Positions 17,107-25,534 of a stretch of DNA of 64,000 nucleotides are shown here, in pieces (the first letter of the stretch is position 1; every line of letters starts with the position of its first letter). The position numbers were made by a program, and so were the translations under genes. The notes beneath the pieces were generated by a model. That model made no database searches. It was not told the origin of the DNA and worked only from the letters and a program-made list of their open reading frames with translations. This stretch comes from Bacteroidota bacterium (GTDB lineage Bacteria > Bacteroidota > Bacteroidia > Flavobacteriales > Flavobacteriaceae), in NCBI GenBank assembly GCA_024279425.1, contig JAJRRO010000122.1:62001-126000 (forward strand), given 5' to 3'.

Positions 17107-18186
17107 ATGAAAGAAAATAAGGTTACACGAAAAGAATTGTATGATCTAGTCTGGGACCAACCCATAAACAAAATTGCCAAAAAGTTAAAAATAGAGCAAC
17201 AAAGGCTAAAAGAAATTTGTGGAGAAAACAAAATACCATTGCCTACTAGGGGCTATTGGTCTAAAGTTAGGTTCAATAAGGAAGTAGGTAAAACCCAGCT
17301 ACCAAAAACAGAAAATAGTAACGCTCAAATTAGTCTAAACCCGGATATAAAGACTAGAAAATTTAGAACTGATTATCATAAGCGAGCTTTTGAACTAGAA
17401 CAACGAAAGGATTTAAAGTTTAAAGTTCCTGGAAGAATCGTAACATATCATCCAATGGTGAGGGGTACAAAGAAACTCTTGGAAAATATTGACGATAGTA
17501 AGGAGAAATTTAAATTCTGGCAGGTAGCACAAGAGCATGATATATTACCAATTCATACCGATTTAGTATTAAGGTCAAGAGCATTTCGATTTATGGATAC
17601 ATTCATTCGTATAGTGGAGGGAATGGGGCATAAAATGACCTTTGAATATAATCGCTGTCACGTAGAAATGTTTGGCCAGATGACAGAAATAAATCTAAGA
17701 CAGAAGGTACATAGAGTCCGAGAGAAAGATGAAAGCGGGTGGAGCAGGGAATCTTGGGAGAAATCCAATAAACTTGAATTTCAGGCCGGTCCCCCATTCA
17801 ATCAGAAAAGCTGGATTGATAAGAAAACCATGCGTCTAGAACAATATCTCCCAGAAATTATAGCCTGGATTGAAAAGGACTGCAAATATTGGCATGAACT
17901 AAGGGCGAAACAGACTATTGCAGAGAATAAAAGATTGTTAGAGGAGCAAAAACTAGAAGCGATAAAAGAAGCTAAAGAATTGGAACAGGCCAAAGTGAAT
18001 CAATTGTTTACAGATGCAGAGAATTGGAATAAGGCATTAGTAGTTGAGCGCTATATCAGTGAGATGGAAAAACAGGCTATTCTAGAAAACCAGATGAATC
18101 CAAATACTGGGGATTACCTAGCCTGGGCAAAAGAAGTGATAAACAGGTTAAATCCACTAAATGACAGAAATTGGTCAAAGCAGTAA
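17107..18186 (+). CDS. HTH-containing hypothetical protein
   Basis: 359 residues. The first ~55 residues read as a DNA-binding helix-turn-helix of a kind found in many uncharacterised bacterial proteins: RKELYDLVWDQPINKIAKKL, then CGENKIPLPTRGYWSKV. The rest is charged, with no signal peptide. A long helical, probably coiled-coil stretch lies near residues 270-320 (ENKRLLEEQKLEAIKEAKEL). It is divergent from the defence operon and its 3' end overlaps the convergent integrase gene by 12 bp. It could be a cargo regulator or a separate defence gene; I do not recognise a function. Confidence 0.7.
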   Translation: MKENKVTRKELYDLVWDQPINKIAKKLKIEQQRLKEICGENKIPLPTRGYWSKVRFNKEVGKTQLPKTENSNAQISLNPDIKTRKFRTDYHKRAFELEQRKDLKFKVPGRIVTYHPMVRGTKKLLENIDDSKEKFKFWQVAQEHDILPIHTDLVLRSRAFRFMDTFIRIVEGMGHKMTFEYNRCHVEMFGQMTEINLRQKVHRVREKDESGWSRESWEKSNKLEFQAGPPFNQKSWIDKKTMRLEQYLPEIIAWIEKDCKYWHELRAKQTIAENKRLLEEQKLEAIKEAKELEQAKVNQLFTDAENWNKALVVERYISEMEKQAILENQMNPNTGDYLAWAKEVINRLNPLNDRNWSKQ

Positions 18187-19383
18187 AGCTGCAGCATCGT
18201 CAAGTACGGAGCTACCCAATTCCTTCAAATAAACCTGAGTTGTAGTTAAGTCTTTATGCCCTAATGATTCGCCAATAACATCTGTAGCAACTCCTTTTTG
18301 CTTTAAACAATTGGCAAAGCTATGTCTAGCCACGTAACTTGATAAAGATTTGTTGATGCCGGATATTTTGCTAATTTCTTTCAAGTCCCTATTATATTTA
18401 GCCAAAGTTTTCTTTTTTCGATTATCAATCTGGGCAGGGGTAAGGCCATCTTTTAATAGAATAGGGAAAACGTATTTTGTGGGCAAAGCATATTCTCTAT
18501 AATAGTCGAGAATTTCATGAACAGGAGGAAGAATAGTAATGACAAATCTACCCTTGGTTTTATTTCGAATATAAGAAACTTTGGTGGCATCAATATCTTC
18601 CCACTTTAATACCATCATATCTGTATAATTCATTCCCCTTGTATAAAAACTGAACACGAAATAATTTCTAGCATCCGCTAAATGTAGGTTGCTAGATAAA
18701 TCAAGATTGATGATTTTGGTTACTTGGTCATAGTCCAATGCCTTTTTAATCCCCTGACCTTTAAGTTTTGATATCTTATAGGTCTTGAATGGATGGTTGA
18801 TATCTTTAATAATACTCCGCTCTATCGCTTTATTGTACAATGCCCTTAATGTACGCTGCTTAATACTGATGCCGCCACCCGTTCCACCTCTTGAACGAAG
18901 CCATGCCTCGTATTTATTCAAAAAGGCATTGGTAATATCTTGAAACCTTATTTTTTTAAATCCGCAAAACTGTTTTATGGACTTCATTGTTTCGGCATAC
19001 ATAGTGGCATTTCCCATTCTTCCAGCCAACTTCATTTCAGAGACAATTTCTTCCCAAAAAGGAAAAACATAATCATTCGCAGGATTGCTATCTATTCGAA
19101 AACGTAGACTGAAATCATCGAGGTTAAAAAACTCTTTTTCAAAATCAAGGTCCGCATATACTTTCAGCGCTCTTGCCTTTATTTTCAATAACAACCTATT
19201 ATTTTGCATGTAGTTCGCATTGTTTTTATTAAAACAACCTGCAGGGGCATCCCATTCCCTTTCAGAACTTTTATAAATAGTGTTGAAATATTTCGTTTTT
19301 CTATCTTTAGTGATTCGTAAACAGATAGGATAAGTGCCATCTAAAAGCCCTTTTTTTCGCAAAACAATCTTGATACTTGACAT
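18175..19383 (-). CDS. int: tyrosine recombinase / integrase of the element
   Basis: 402 residues, the usual length for Bacteroidetes site-specific integrases. The N-terminal 100 residues form the arm-binding domain, then a SAM-like core-binding domain (about 105-200), then the catalytic domain. That domain has Arg249 (FYTRGMNYTDM), the RHSFA box at 353-357, LGH with His376 and the nucleophile Tyr385. It sits 150 bp from attR and reads inward. It would integrate the element into the tRNA-Asp 3' end. Start ATG at 19383 is 16 bp from the right candidate arm site, which may allow autoregulation. Confidence 0.95.
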   Translation of the reverse strand: MSSIKIVLRKKGLLDGTYPICLRITKDRKTKYFNTIYKSSEREWDAPAGCFNKNNANYMQNNRLLLKIKARALKVYADLDFEKEFFNLDDFSLRFRIDSNPANDYVFPFWEEIVSEMKLAGRMGNATMYAETMKSIKQFCGFKKIRFQDITNAFLNKYEAWLRSRGGTGGGISIKQRTLRALYNKAIERSIIKDINHPFKTYKISKLKGQGIKKALDYDQVTKIINLDLSSNLHLADARNYFVFSFYTRGMNYTDMMVLKWEDIDATKVSYIRNKTKGRFVITILPPVHEILDYYREYALPTKYVFPILLKDGLTPAQIDNRKKKTLAKYNRDLKEISKISGINKSLSSYVARHSFANCLKQKGVATDVIGESLGHKDLTTTQVYLKELGSSVLDDAAALLL

Positions 19384-19398
19384 AGCATTTAATTTAGT

Positions 19399-19420
19399 GG
19401 GTACAACATAGGTACAACAA
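19399..19420 (+). repeat. right copy of the paired 9-bp repeat, candidate integrase arm site
   Basis: This block is identical over 22 bp to 1757-1778 (two GGTACAACA copies with a TA spacer). It lies between the integrase start and attR. See the left copy for reasoning. Confidence 0.65.
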
Positions 19421-19533
19421 ATTGGATTTTAGAACCATATTTGATGACAGCTGATACAAATTTACAAATCATAAACGACTGATAATCAGTCTAAATGACA
19501 GCAAAAGACACTAGATGAAATGCAATTTTAATC

Positions 19534-19579
19534 GCCTGTCACGCAGGGGGTCGCGGGTTCGAGTCCCGTCCAGACCGCT
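19534..19579 (+). repeat. attR: 46-bp direct repeat of the tRNA-Asp 3' end
   Basis: This is an exact copy of 1663-1708. It covers only the anticodon arm, T-arm and acceptor 3' strand, so it is not a second functional tRNA. The match stops at 19579, which defines the right boundary of the element. Confidence 0.95.
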
Positions 19580-19591
19580 CAATAAACAAGG

Positions 19592-19616
19592 GCCTTCGAG
19601 AAATCGAAGGCTTTTT
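19592..19616 (+). terminator. terminator that followed tRNA-Asp before the element inserted
   Basis: A perfect 8-bp stem GCCTTCGA / TCGAAGGC with loop GAAA is followed by TTTTT. It sits 13 bp after attR, the same position relative to the tRNA end as the element-borne hairpin at 1721. Confidence 0.85.
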
Positions 19617-19628
19617 GTGTTTAAAAAA

Positions 19629-19650
19629 GCGCACACTTTACGCACACTTT
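19629..19650 (+). repeat. paired 10-bp repeat, candidate arm site of a second element
   Basis: CGCACACTTT occurs at 19630-19639 and 19641-19650, again with an 11-bp period. It lies just past the tRNA terminator, the same layout as the arm block at 1757 but with a different sequence. It suggests the left end of another integrase-driven element. Confidence 0.55.
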
Positions 19651-19807
19651 TTGATTTTTAACAATTCTTTAACAGAACTAATTTTTTTTGATGTGATTTA
19701 CATCCAAAATTCCTTTTTAGCCTCCGTGTAAGTGATTGTATTTTTCCTAGTCTTAAACGTGATACCTTGGAATTTCAATACCGCGATATTCAAAGTGCTC
19801 CAAATGA

Positions 19808-20059
19808 TACAATAGAGGTCTTAGGGAAATCTCTGAGACTTGCGGTATAGAAGAACGCCTGACATCCTATGTTTCAAGACATAGTTTTGCTACACATGCC
19901 ATGCTTAAGAATGTTCTATTGCCAGCTATTTCTGCCATGCTCGGTCATAGTAAACTCTCCACTATTCAGATTTATTTAAAATCTTTGCCTAGTAATATCC
20001 TTATAGAGAATTCACAATATGCAACTTGCTTCAGCATTACCAGTCTCGGCCTTTAACTT
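19808..20059 (+). pseudogene. C-terminal remnant of a tyrosine integrase
   Basis: The frame through 19808-20057 translates to the end of a tyrosine recombinase. It shows YNRGLREISETCGIEERL, the box SYVSRHSFATHAML, then LGHSKLSTIQIYLKSLP with the GH and catalytic-tyrosine motifs. An in-frame TGA precedes it at 19805 and no N-terminal two-thirds is present in any frame, so the gene is dead. It is a different integrase from the one at 18175-19383. It is best explained as debris of an older element in the same tRNA site. Confidence 0.8.
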
Positions 20060-20230
20060 TACTTCTTTAAAGATTTTTTTCGCCTCATTTCTCGTTGGGG
20101 TATCACTATAAATATGTTTCTCTATCTCTAGGTATCGCTCATAAAACGAATTCCCAGAATCTTGTCCATGGGCCGTGCAATTAGCTATTAAAAACTCCAA
20201 TGCAGTTAAAGCATGTAATTTTCTCTTCAT
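20012..20230 (-). CDS. small hypothetical protein (doubtful)
   Basis: A 72-residue open frame that starts with a basic, mildly hydrophobic segment (MKRKLHALTALEFLIANC), followed by a charged helical stretch. There is no known motif. It overlaps the 3' tail of the integrase remnant on the other strand and has no partner gene. It could be a real small gene of the island or chance. Confidence 0.25.
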   Translation of the reverse strand: MKRKLHALTALEFLIANCTAHGQDSGNSFYERYLEIEKHIYSDTPTRNEAKKIFKEVKLKAETGNAEASCIL

Positions 20231-20385
20231 GATTATATGATATTTATAGGTTTTACAATACGTAGATATACATATATAAATTTGGACTTGTAGCTTTTCT
20301 CCTAGAATTGTTATTAGGAAAACCTTGTTAATTGTATAAAAGGTTTATATTTAACTGTTTAGGAATTCATCCCGATCGAGAAAAT

Positions 20386-22611
20386 ATGAAAGTAAAGTTC
20401 CCCTTTACAGCTTTCGACCAGTATTGTCTACGAACACCTTTGCTGCCCATTGATTTTTTTGAAGAACTAATGGCAAAAAATCTAGTGGACCGTGTTTTAT
20501 TAGAAATTCTAAAACCCCCCATAATTAAGGAGGCCATTTTTCTTTCCTCACCCGAACTGTTCAGTCAGCTCACAAAGTGGGTTAATGGGGAGTTAGTAAA
20601 TCAAAAAAGAATAGAGCGTCTAAGGAGCAGTTTACTAAAATTTCTAATACGAATGTCCACAAGGTGTACTCCTTTTGGACTTTTCGCTTCCTGTAGTACA
20701 GGTGTTTTTGGTTCGGAAACCCAAATTTTAATTGATAAAGCTTCAGGTGTTCGGAAAGTAACAAGGTTTGACATGCATTTCCTAGTTGCACTATCTCAGT
20801 TTTTAGCCAAAAAAGAACATATCAAAAAGCAATTGAAGTTTTTTCCTAACTCTACAATCTATCAAATAGGCAATAGATATAGATATATAGAATACAGTTA
20901 TGTAAATAACAAAAGACAGCATTCTCTTGAATCGGTCTTACATTCTGACTATTTGGAAAGAATATTAAGCCTGGCAAAAAATGGTGCCTTGATAGGTTCT
21001 TTGATTGAAAGTATTGCCAATCAAGAAATAGACCAGAACTCTGCTGAAGATTATATTGATCAATTAATTGATAATCAAATTCTAATCAGCGAACTCGAAC
21101 CTACCATTACAGGAAAGAGTTATTTAGAACAACTTTTAAACACTTTGAAAAATCTCGAAAATTGCGAAGAGGAAATATTACTGTTGACAGAGTTGTCCAA
21201 TCAATTACAAAATTTGGATGCGCAAAACGCATGGGATTTGAATTCTTATTTTAATGCTGAAAAATTCATGTCATCCTTAGAAATACCCTTCGATCCAAAA
21301 TATTTATTCCAGACGGACTCCTTTAATACTTTAAGCAGCAATTCATTGAGCACGGACATCCTAAAAAAAGTACACTTGGGAGTGTCATTTTTAAATAGGT
21401 TTGACACTCCCCTTGAAAATGAGCATTTAAATAAATTCAAATCAGCTTTTTTGGAGCGTTATGAGCTAGAAAGGAGACCCTTGTTGGAAGTATTGGATGT
21501 TGAAACAGGAATAGGATACATCCAGGGTGCCAATAAGGTAGAATCAACACCCTTCCTAGACGATATTCTTACATTCAATGATTCCTCAGAAAGTCCTCAA
21601 AAAGAATCTTTATTAACATCACAACAAAGACTGCTGCATCGTAAGCTAGTCGATGCAATTTCAAATGATAAAAATTGTATCGAATTTAAAGATGAAGATC
21701 TTGGCTCATTCGATGATAATTGGAATAATTCCCCCGATACGTTTTCTACAATGGTAGAAATCATAAGCGAAGATGGTATTAACAAAGTGGTAATTAATCA
21801 TTGTGGAGCACATGCCTCAAGATTATTGGCAAGATTTTGTTACGGCGACTCAAAACTAAATAATTTGGTCAATTCCATTGTGGAGAAAGAAAACCAAATG
21901 AACCATGACCGTATTCTTGCAGAAATTCTTCATTTGCCAGAATCAAGAACAGGAAATATTCTTAGAAGGCCACATTTGCGAAACTTTGAAATACCATGCC
22001 TAGGCCATTCGAATTTACCTCAAAATCAACAAATCCCACTACAAGATATTTTAATTGCTGTTAAGAAGAATGAAATTGTCTTATACTCTAAAAGATTGAA
22101 TAAGAAAATAATGCCCAGATTGACCAATGCCCATAATTATTGGACTAATTCATTGCACGTTTATCATTTTCTATGTGATTTACAATATCAAAAGCAAAGG
22201 AATTATTCCTTTGAATGGGGGAATTTAGCTTCGGAATATAAATTCCTACCAAGGGTAATCTACAAGGATTTAATACTTTCCAAAGCCCAATGGCGTATTG
22301 GGAAAAAAGAGTTTCAGGATATCGTGAAAGTCTGGAAAACAAACAAGAGATTAATCAGTAAAGTTAGACTATGGAGAAATTCAATACATCTTCCTAAAGT
22401 GGTTCAACTTTTGCAGCGTGATAATAAGCTTACACTAAATCTTGAAAATTCATCTTCTGTCAAAATGCTGCTAGATTCGATAAAAAATAGGGAAGAATTT
22501 ATTCTGGAAGAGTTCCTATTTAAGGACAGTGATATTGTCAAAAATAATAACGAAAGATTTGCTAATGAAGTAATAGTCTGTTTTTATAAAAATGATAGCC
22601 CAAATAACTAG
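20386..22611 (+). CDS. lanB: lantibiotic dehydratase, glutamylation domain (split LanB)
   Basis: 741 residues from the ATG at 20386; a TTG at 20332 would add 18 residues without homology, so I reject it. Family signatures are FDQYCLRTPLLP at the N-terminus, the STRCTPFGLFASCSTG box, and NHCGAHASRLLARFCYG and LPRVIYKDL farther on. LanB enzymes activate Ser/Thr of a precursor peptide by glutamylation from Glu-tRNA and then eliminate glutamate. Here the elimination domain is a separate gene 7 bp downstream. Typical full LanB is about 1000 residues, and the two genes add up to that. It acts in the cytoplasm on the leader-bearing precursor. Confidence 0.9.
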   Translation: MKVKFPFTAFDQYCLRTPLLPIDFFEELMAKNLVDRVLLEILKPPIIKEAIFLSSPELFSQLTKWVNGELVNQKRIERLRSSLLKFLIRMSTRCTPFGLFASCSTGVFGSETQILIDKASGVRKVTRFDMHFLVALSQFLAKKEHIKKQLKFFPNSTIYQIGNRYRYIEYSYVNNKRQHSLESVLHSDYLERILSLAKNGALIGSLIESIANQEIDQNSAEDYIDQLIDNQILISELEPTITGKSYLEQLLNTLKNLENCEEEILLLTELSNQLQNLDAQNAWDLNSYFNAEKFMSSLEIPFDPKYLFQTDSFNTLSSNSLSTDILKKVHLGVSFLNRFDTPLENEHLNKFKSAFLERYELERRPLLEVLDVETGIGYIQGANKVESTPFLDDILTFNDSSESPQKESLLTSQQRLLHRKLVDAISNDKNCIEFKDEDLGSFDDNWNNSPDTFSTMVEIISEDGINKVVINHCGAHASRLLARFCYGDSKLNNLVNSIVEKENQMNHDRILAEILHLPESRTGNILRRPHLRNFEIPCLGHSNLPQNQQIPLQDILIAVKKNEIVLYSKRLNKKIMPRLTNAHNYWTNSLHVYHFLCDLQYQKQRNYSFEWGNLASEYKFLPRVIYKDLILSKAQWRIGKKEFQDIVKVWKTNKRLISKVRLWRNSIHLPKVVQLLQRDNKLTLNLENSSSVKMLLDSIKNREEFILEEFLFKDSDIVKNNNERFANEVIVCFYKNDSPNN

Positions 22612-22618
22612 CTAAAAA

Positions 22619-23485
22619 ATGAAAAGAAGTTTTGTACTTGGTCAAGAATGGCTGTACTATAAAATTTATTGTGGTGTACGTATATCGGATCAAGTACTTC
22701 TTGATATCATTTCTCCACTAACCTTAAGATTATTGGATGAAGGATTAATAAAAAAATGGTTCTACATTCGATTTAGGGACCCTCATTACCATATTAGGTT
22801 TAGATTGTTACTGGCCAATGTTGATAGTCTTAATACAATTATTGATCACTTCAATACTATGTCCAAAACTTTTCTAGACCAAGAACTTATATGGAAAATA
22901 CAAACAGATACTTATAAAAGGGAGCTGGAAAGGTATGGGATAAATACCATGGAATTATCCGAAACCATTTTTTTTCATGATAGTGTGCTGATTAACAATG
23001 CAATGGACTTGGTTAAAGATGAGGAATTGCATTTTCTATTTGCACTGAAATGTGTGGATGAATTCATAAATATCTTTGAATTCAGTCATGACAATAAAAT
23101 GAGTTTTTTGCGTGACAATGCAAATTCTTTCATGCAAGAACATGATTTAAACAAGATAACCAAGGTTAGTATCGATAAAAAGTACAGAGGGATGCGGCAA
23201 AAATTGGACAGCTTTCTTGTTCCCGATGATATGCCATGCGGATATGAAAAGTTAAACTCCTTATTATCCATTAGAAATAACCATATAGAACTCTGTAAAA
23301 TCAGAATTCTGGAATTGGCGAGAAATAAAAAATTAATGGTTCCTATTCAGGATTTATTATCCAGCTATATTCACATGTTTGTTAATAGAGCATTCAGGGA
23401 TAGACAACGTTATTTCGAAATGATTACATATATATTCTTGGCCAAGTACAATACATCTTTAGCTGTTAGGCCAGTAAAATTTTGA
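22619..23485 (+). CDS. LanB elimination domain protein (SpaB C-terminal / thiopeptide-type)
   Basis: 288 residues. This is the stand-alone small LanB domain, with the N-terminal signature WLYYKIYCGVRISDQVL, then WFYIRFRDPHYHIRFR, and a C-terminal SYIHMFVNRAFRDRQR. It removes the glutamate added by the large subunit and leaves dehydro-amino acids. It lies directly behind the glutamylation gene and 4 bp before the regulator gene, in one operon. It is intact and of normal length. Confidence 0.9.
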   Translation: MKRSFVLGQEWLYYKIYCGVRISDQVLLDIISPLTLRLLDEGLIKKWFYIRFRDPHYHIRFRLLLANVDSLNTIIDHFNTMSKTFLDQELIWKIQTDTYKRELERYGINTMELSETIFFHDSVLINNAMDLVKDEELHFLFALKCVDEFINIFEFSHDNKMSFLRDNANSFMQEHDLNKITKVSIDKKYRGMRQKLDSFLVPDDMPCGYEKLNSLLSIRNNHIELCKIRILELARNKKLMVPIQDLLSSYIHMFVNRAFRDRQRYFEMITYIFLAKYNTSLAVRPVKF

Positions 23486-23489
23486 CTGT

Positions 23490-25187
23490 ATGAGAAAAAA
23501 AGTGAGACTTAAGCTATTGCTTTCTCCGGCTTTATTTATTGCGCTTTTGCTAAATGGCCAGCAAAACAACAAGGCTATCGTAATCGATTCTGATTCAATT
23601 GATATTTTCTCCTACGATGAACTAGTATACAAAGTTATATCCTCTCAACAAGATCAAAATAAGTATTTGTATACACACTATTTGATTAAAAAGGCTGAAC
23701 TGGGAAATAACGCAGATTATCTTCTTATAGGAGAAGATTTGCTGCAGATAATTAATCAAAATGAAGGGCCTTCTTCCTTTTCAAACATGTTCATCGAGCT
23801 TTCGAAAAAAAATAAGGACAGTCTAAAATTAGGAGAAGCATTTTGGCAAGAAGGTAAATCCTATTACCGGGAGAGGAAATTTAAAAAAGCTTTGGATTAT
23901 TATTTACTTGCCTATGAATTTGCAGAAAACATAAATAACCCAGAATTGAAATTCATTTGCAATCATGCTATCGGTGCTTTAAAGAATCGTACAGGAGACT
24001 ATTAATCGGCCTTCAAAATCCATAATGAAAATTTGGAATTTATTGAAAACCCAAACACAAATATTCATATTAGGAGTCATTTGGCTTCTCTCTTTTCACT
24101 CTCAATCAGTTGTAGAAAGCTAAATAGGTTAAATCTTGCTTCAAAATACAATAAGAAAGGTGTTACTATTTCGTCTCAAAATGAAGATATCGAAATGAAT
24201 AATTTGTTTGTTCAACATGAAGGAATCGTTCTTCTGATGAAAAACAACTTGGACTCAGCCCTTGATAGCCTCAATAAATCTACAAAATATTTTGAAAGCA
24301 AAAATCTTAAGGCTGACTTAGCTATATCTTACTATTTCCTTAGTCAACTATATTTCAAGAAAAAAGAGGATAGCCTAGCGGTAGATTATTTAAAAAAGGT
24401 CGACACCATCTTTCAATTAACAAATGACATACATCCTGAAACAGAACCAACATATAAGTTGCTAACCAATTATTACCGGGAAAAAGGAGACCTAAACAAA
24501 GAACTTATTTATCTCAATAAACTAATTTTGGTAGATAGCACATTAAACAGCTACAAGGACTATCTGGACAAAGGAATTAAGAATAAGTATGACTTGCCAA
24601 GATTGATCAATCAAAGAGATCAATTAATTAATTTATTAAAAAAAGAAAAATATCAGCTTCGTTATATCATTGCCCTTATTCTGTTAATTTTAATATCCGT
24701 TTTTCTTGTTTTAAAATATAGGCACAGAAAACTTAACCGGAGGTTTGAACTTTTGTTGGAGAATTTAGGTAAAAAAGGAGAAAAGGAGTCTAAAATCTTA
24801 AATTCAGTTCCGTCCAAATTATCTTCAGAGACGAAAACCGAAATCCTAGAAGGGTTAAAGAGATTTGAAGAATCCCAGGGATATGCAAACAGAAATCTAA
24901 CTTTAACTGATTTAGCAAAATCCTTAAATACTAATTCCAGTTATTTATCCAAGGTGATTAATGCAGAAAAAAAGAAAAATTTCTCTAGCTACTTAAATGA
25001 TCTCCGACTGGACTTAGCTGTTACTAAACTAATTGAATCACCTATGTTTAGAAGTTATAAGATAAGTGCGATTGCCCGAGAGGTTGGTTTTAACAATACC
25101 GAAACTTTTTCCAAATTATTTAGAACAAAAAATGGTATTTATCCGTCCTTCTTCATCAAACAATTAGCGAGACAATCAAGCGGTTAA
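23490..25187 (+). pseudogene. TPR-AraC transcriptional regulator, interrupted by an in-frame stop
   Basis: The frame from ATG 23490 encodes a signal-like N-terminus and TPR repeats up to GDY, then hits TAA at 24003-24005. The same frame continues without interruption as SAFKIHNENLEF, more TPRs, a transmembrane segment (about residues 390-410 of the joined frame), and a C-terminal AraC HTH (LTDLAKSLNTNSSYLSKVIN ... AREVGFNNTETFSKLF). Changing one base (TAA to CAA, Gln) restores a complete regulator of about 565 residues. Such proteins sense something in the periplasm and activate neighbouring genes. The lesion probably inactivates the regulator unless it is a sequencing error or is read through. 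Confidence 0.85.
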
Positions 25188-25318
25188 TTTGTTGATATTC
25201 AGGGCATAATGTGTCTATATTCATAAATCAAGAGATGTTTAAGGATAGACTGTGTTTTTTGGGCACAGAAAAAACCTAACTTTCGCTAAAGAAAATATTA
25301 ACTATAAAAAACTATACA

Positions 25319-25471
25319 ATGAAAAATCAAAAAAGCAACAAACATCTAACTCTTGATAAATTGTCAATTTCAAAACTTACCAATCCTCAAAGCATTATTG
25401 GGGGTACACACGGAGTGCATGGGGGAGGTGATGGTACCGAAGATCGAATGACTCAGAAGAAAAAAAAATAA
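25319..25471 (+). CDS. RiPP precursor peptide with GG-type leader
   Basis: 50 residues. The leader has the pattern of Bacteroidetes class I lanthipeptide precursors: LTLDKLSISKLTNPQSIIGG, with a double-glycine cleavage site at the GG. The core THGVHGGGDGTEDRM continues with TQKKKK. It contains three Thr and no Cys or Ser, so no lanthionine ring is possible within this peptide. The gene lies between the LanB pair and the C39-peptidase exporter and is followed by a terminator. The gene is too short for usual ORF calling. The leader motif and location make the call likely; the product is unknown. Confidence 0.8.
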   Translation: MKNQKSNKHLTLDKLSISKLTNPQSIIGGTHGVHGGGDGTEDRMTQKKKK

Positions 25472-25494
25472 TTTCGAATTGTTCAATCGCTCAT

Positions 25495-25524
25495 AAATAG
25501 CCAGAGATAACTGGCTATTTTTTG
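25495..25524 (+). terminator. terminator/attenuator after the precursor gene
   Basis: A perfect stem AAATAGCCAG / CTGGCTATTT with loop AGATAA is followed by further T residues. It lies between the precursor and the protease-exporter genes. Such attenuators let the precursor be transcribed in excess over the processing genes. Confidence 0.85.
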
Positions 25525-25534
25525 TTTGACAAAA

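Larger units (their letters stand above)
1663..19579. mobile_element. integrative mobilizable element in tRNA-Asp carrying a defence operon
   Basis: The element spans two identical 46-bp att repeats, about 17.9 kb. The integrase is at the right end, reading inward. The left third encodes an HTH protein, VapE-like ATPase, primase, MobC-like protein, relaxase and accessory protein. No type IV secretion genes or coupling protein lie between the att sites, so transfer would need a helper: an IME and not an ICE. All backbone genes appear intact. The cargo is the minus-strand cassette 7372-17034 plus the gene at 17107. It probably encodes defence, which is an inference from gene content. Confidence 0.92.

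Noticed and set aside
19534-19579. Possible second tRNA-Asp gene
   Set aside because: Only the 3' 46 bp are present; the 5' acceptor strand and D-arm are missing. It is the duplicated att site.
20332-20385. TTG start giving a longer LanB
   Set aside because: The extra 18 residues show no family similarity, and ATG 20386 directly precedes the conserved LanB N-terminus.
25230-25280. Short ORF MFKDRLCFLGTEKT upstream of the precursor
   Set aside because: Only about 14 codons, with no leader pattern; it lies in the untranslated region before the precursor.
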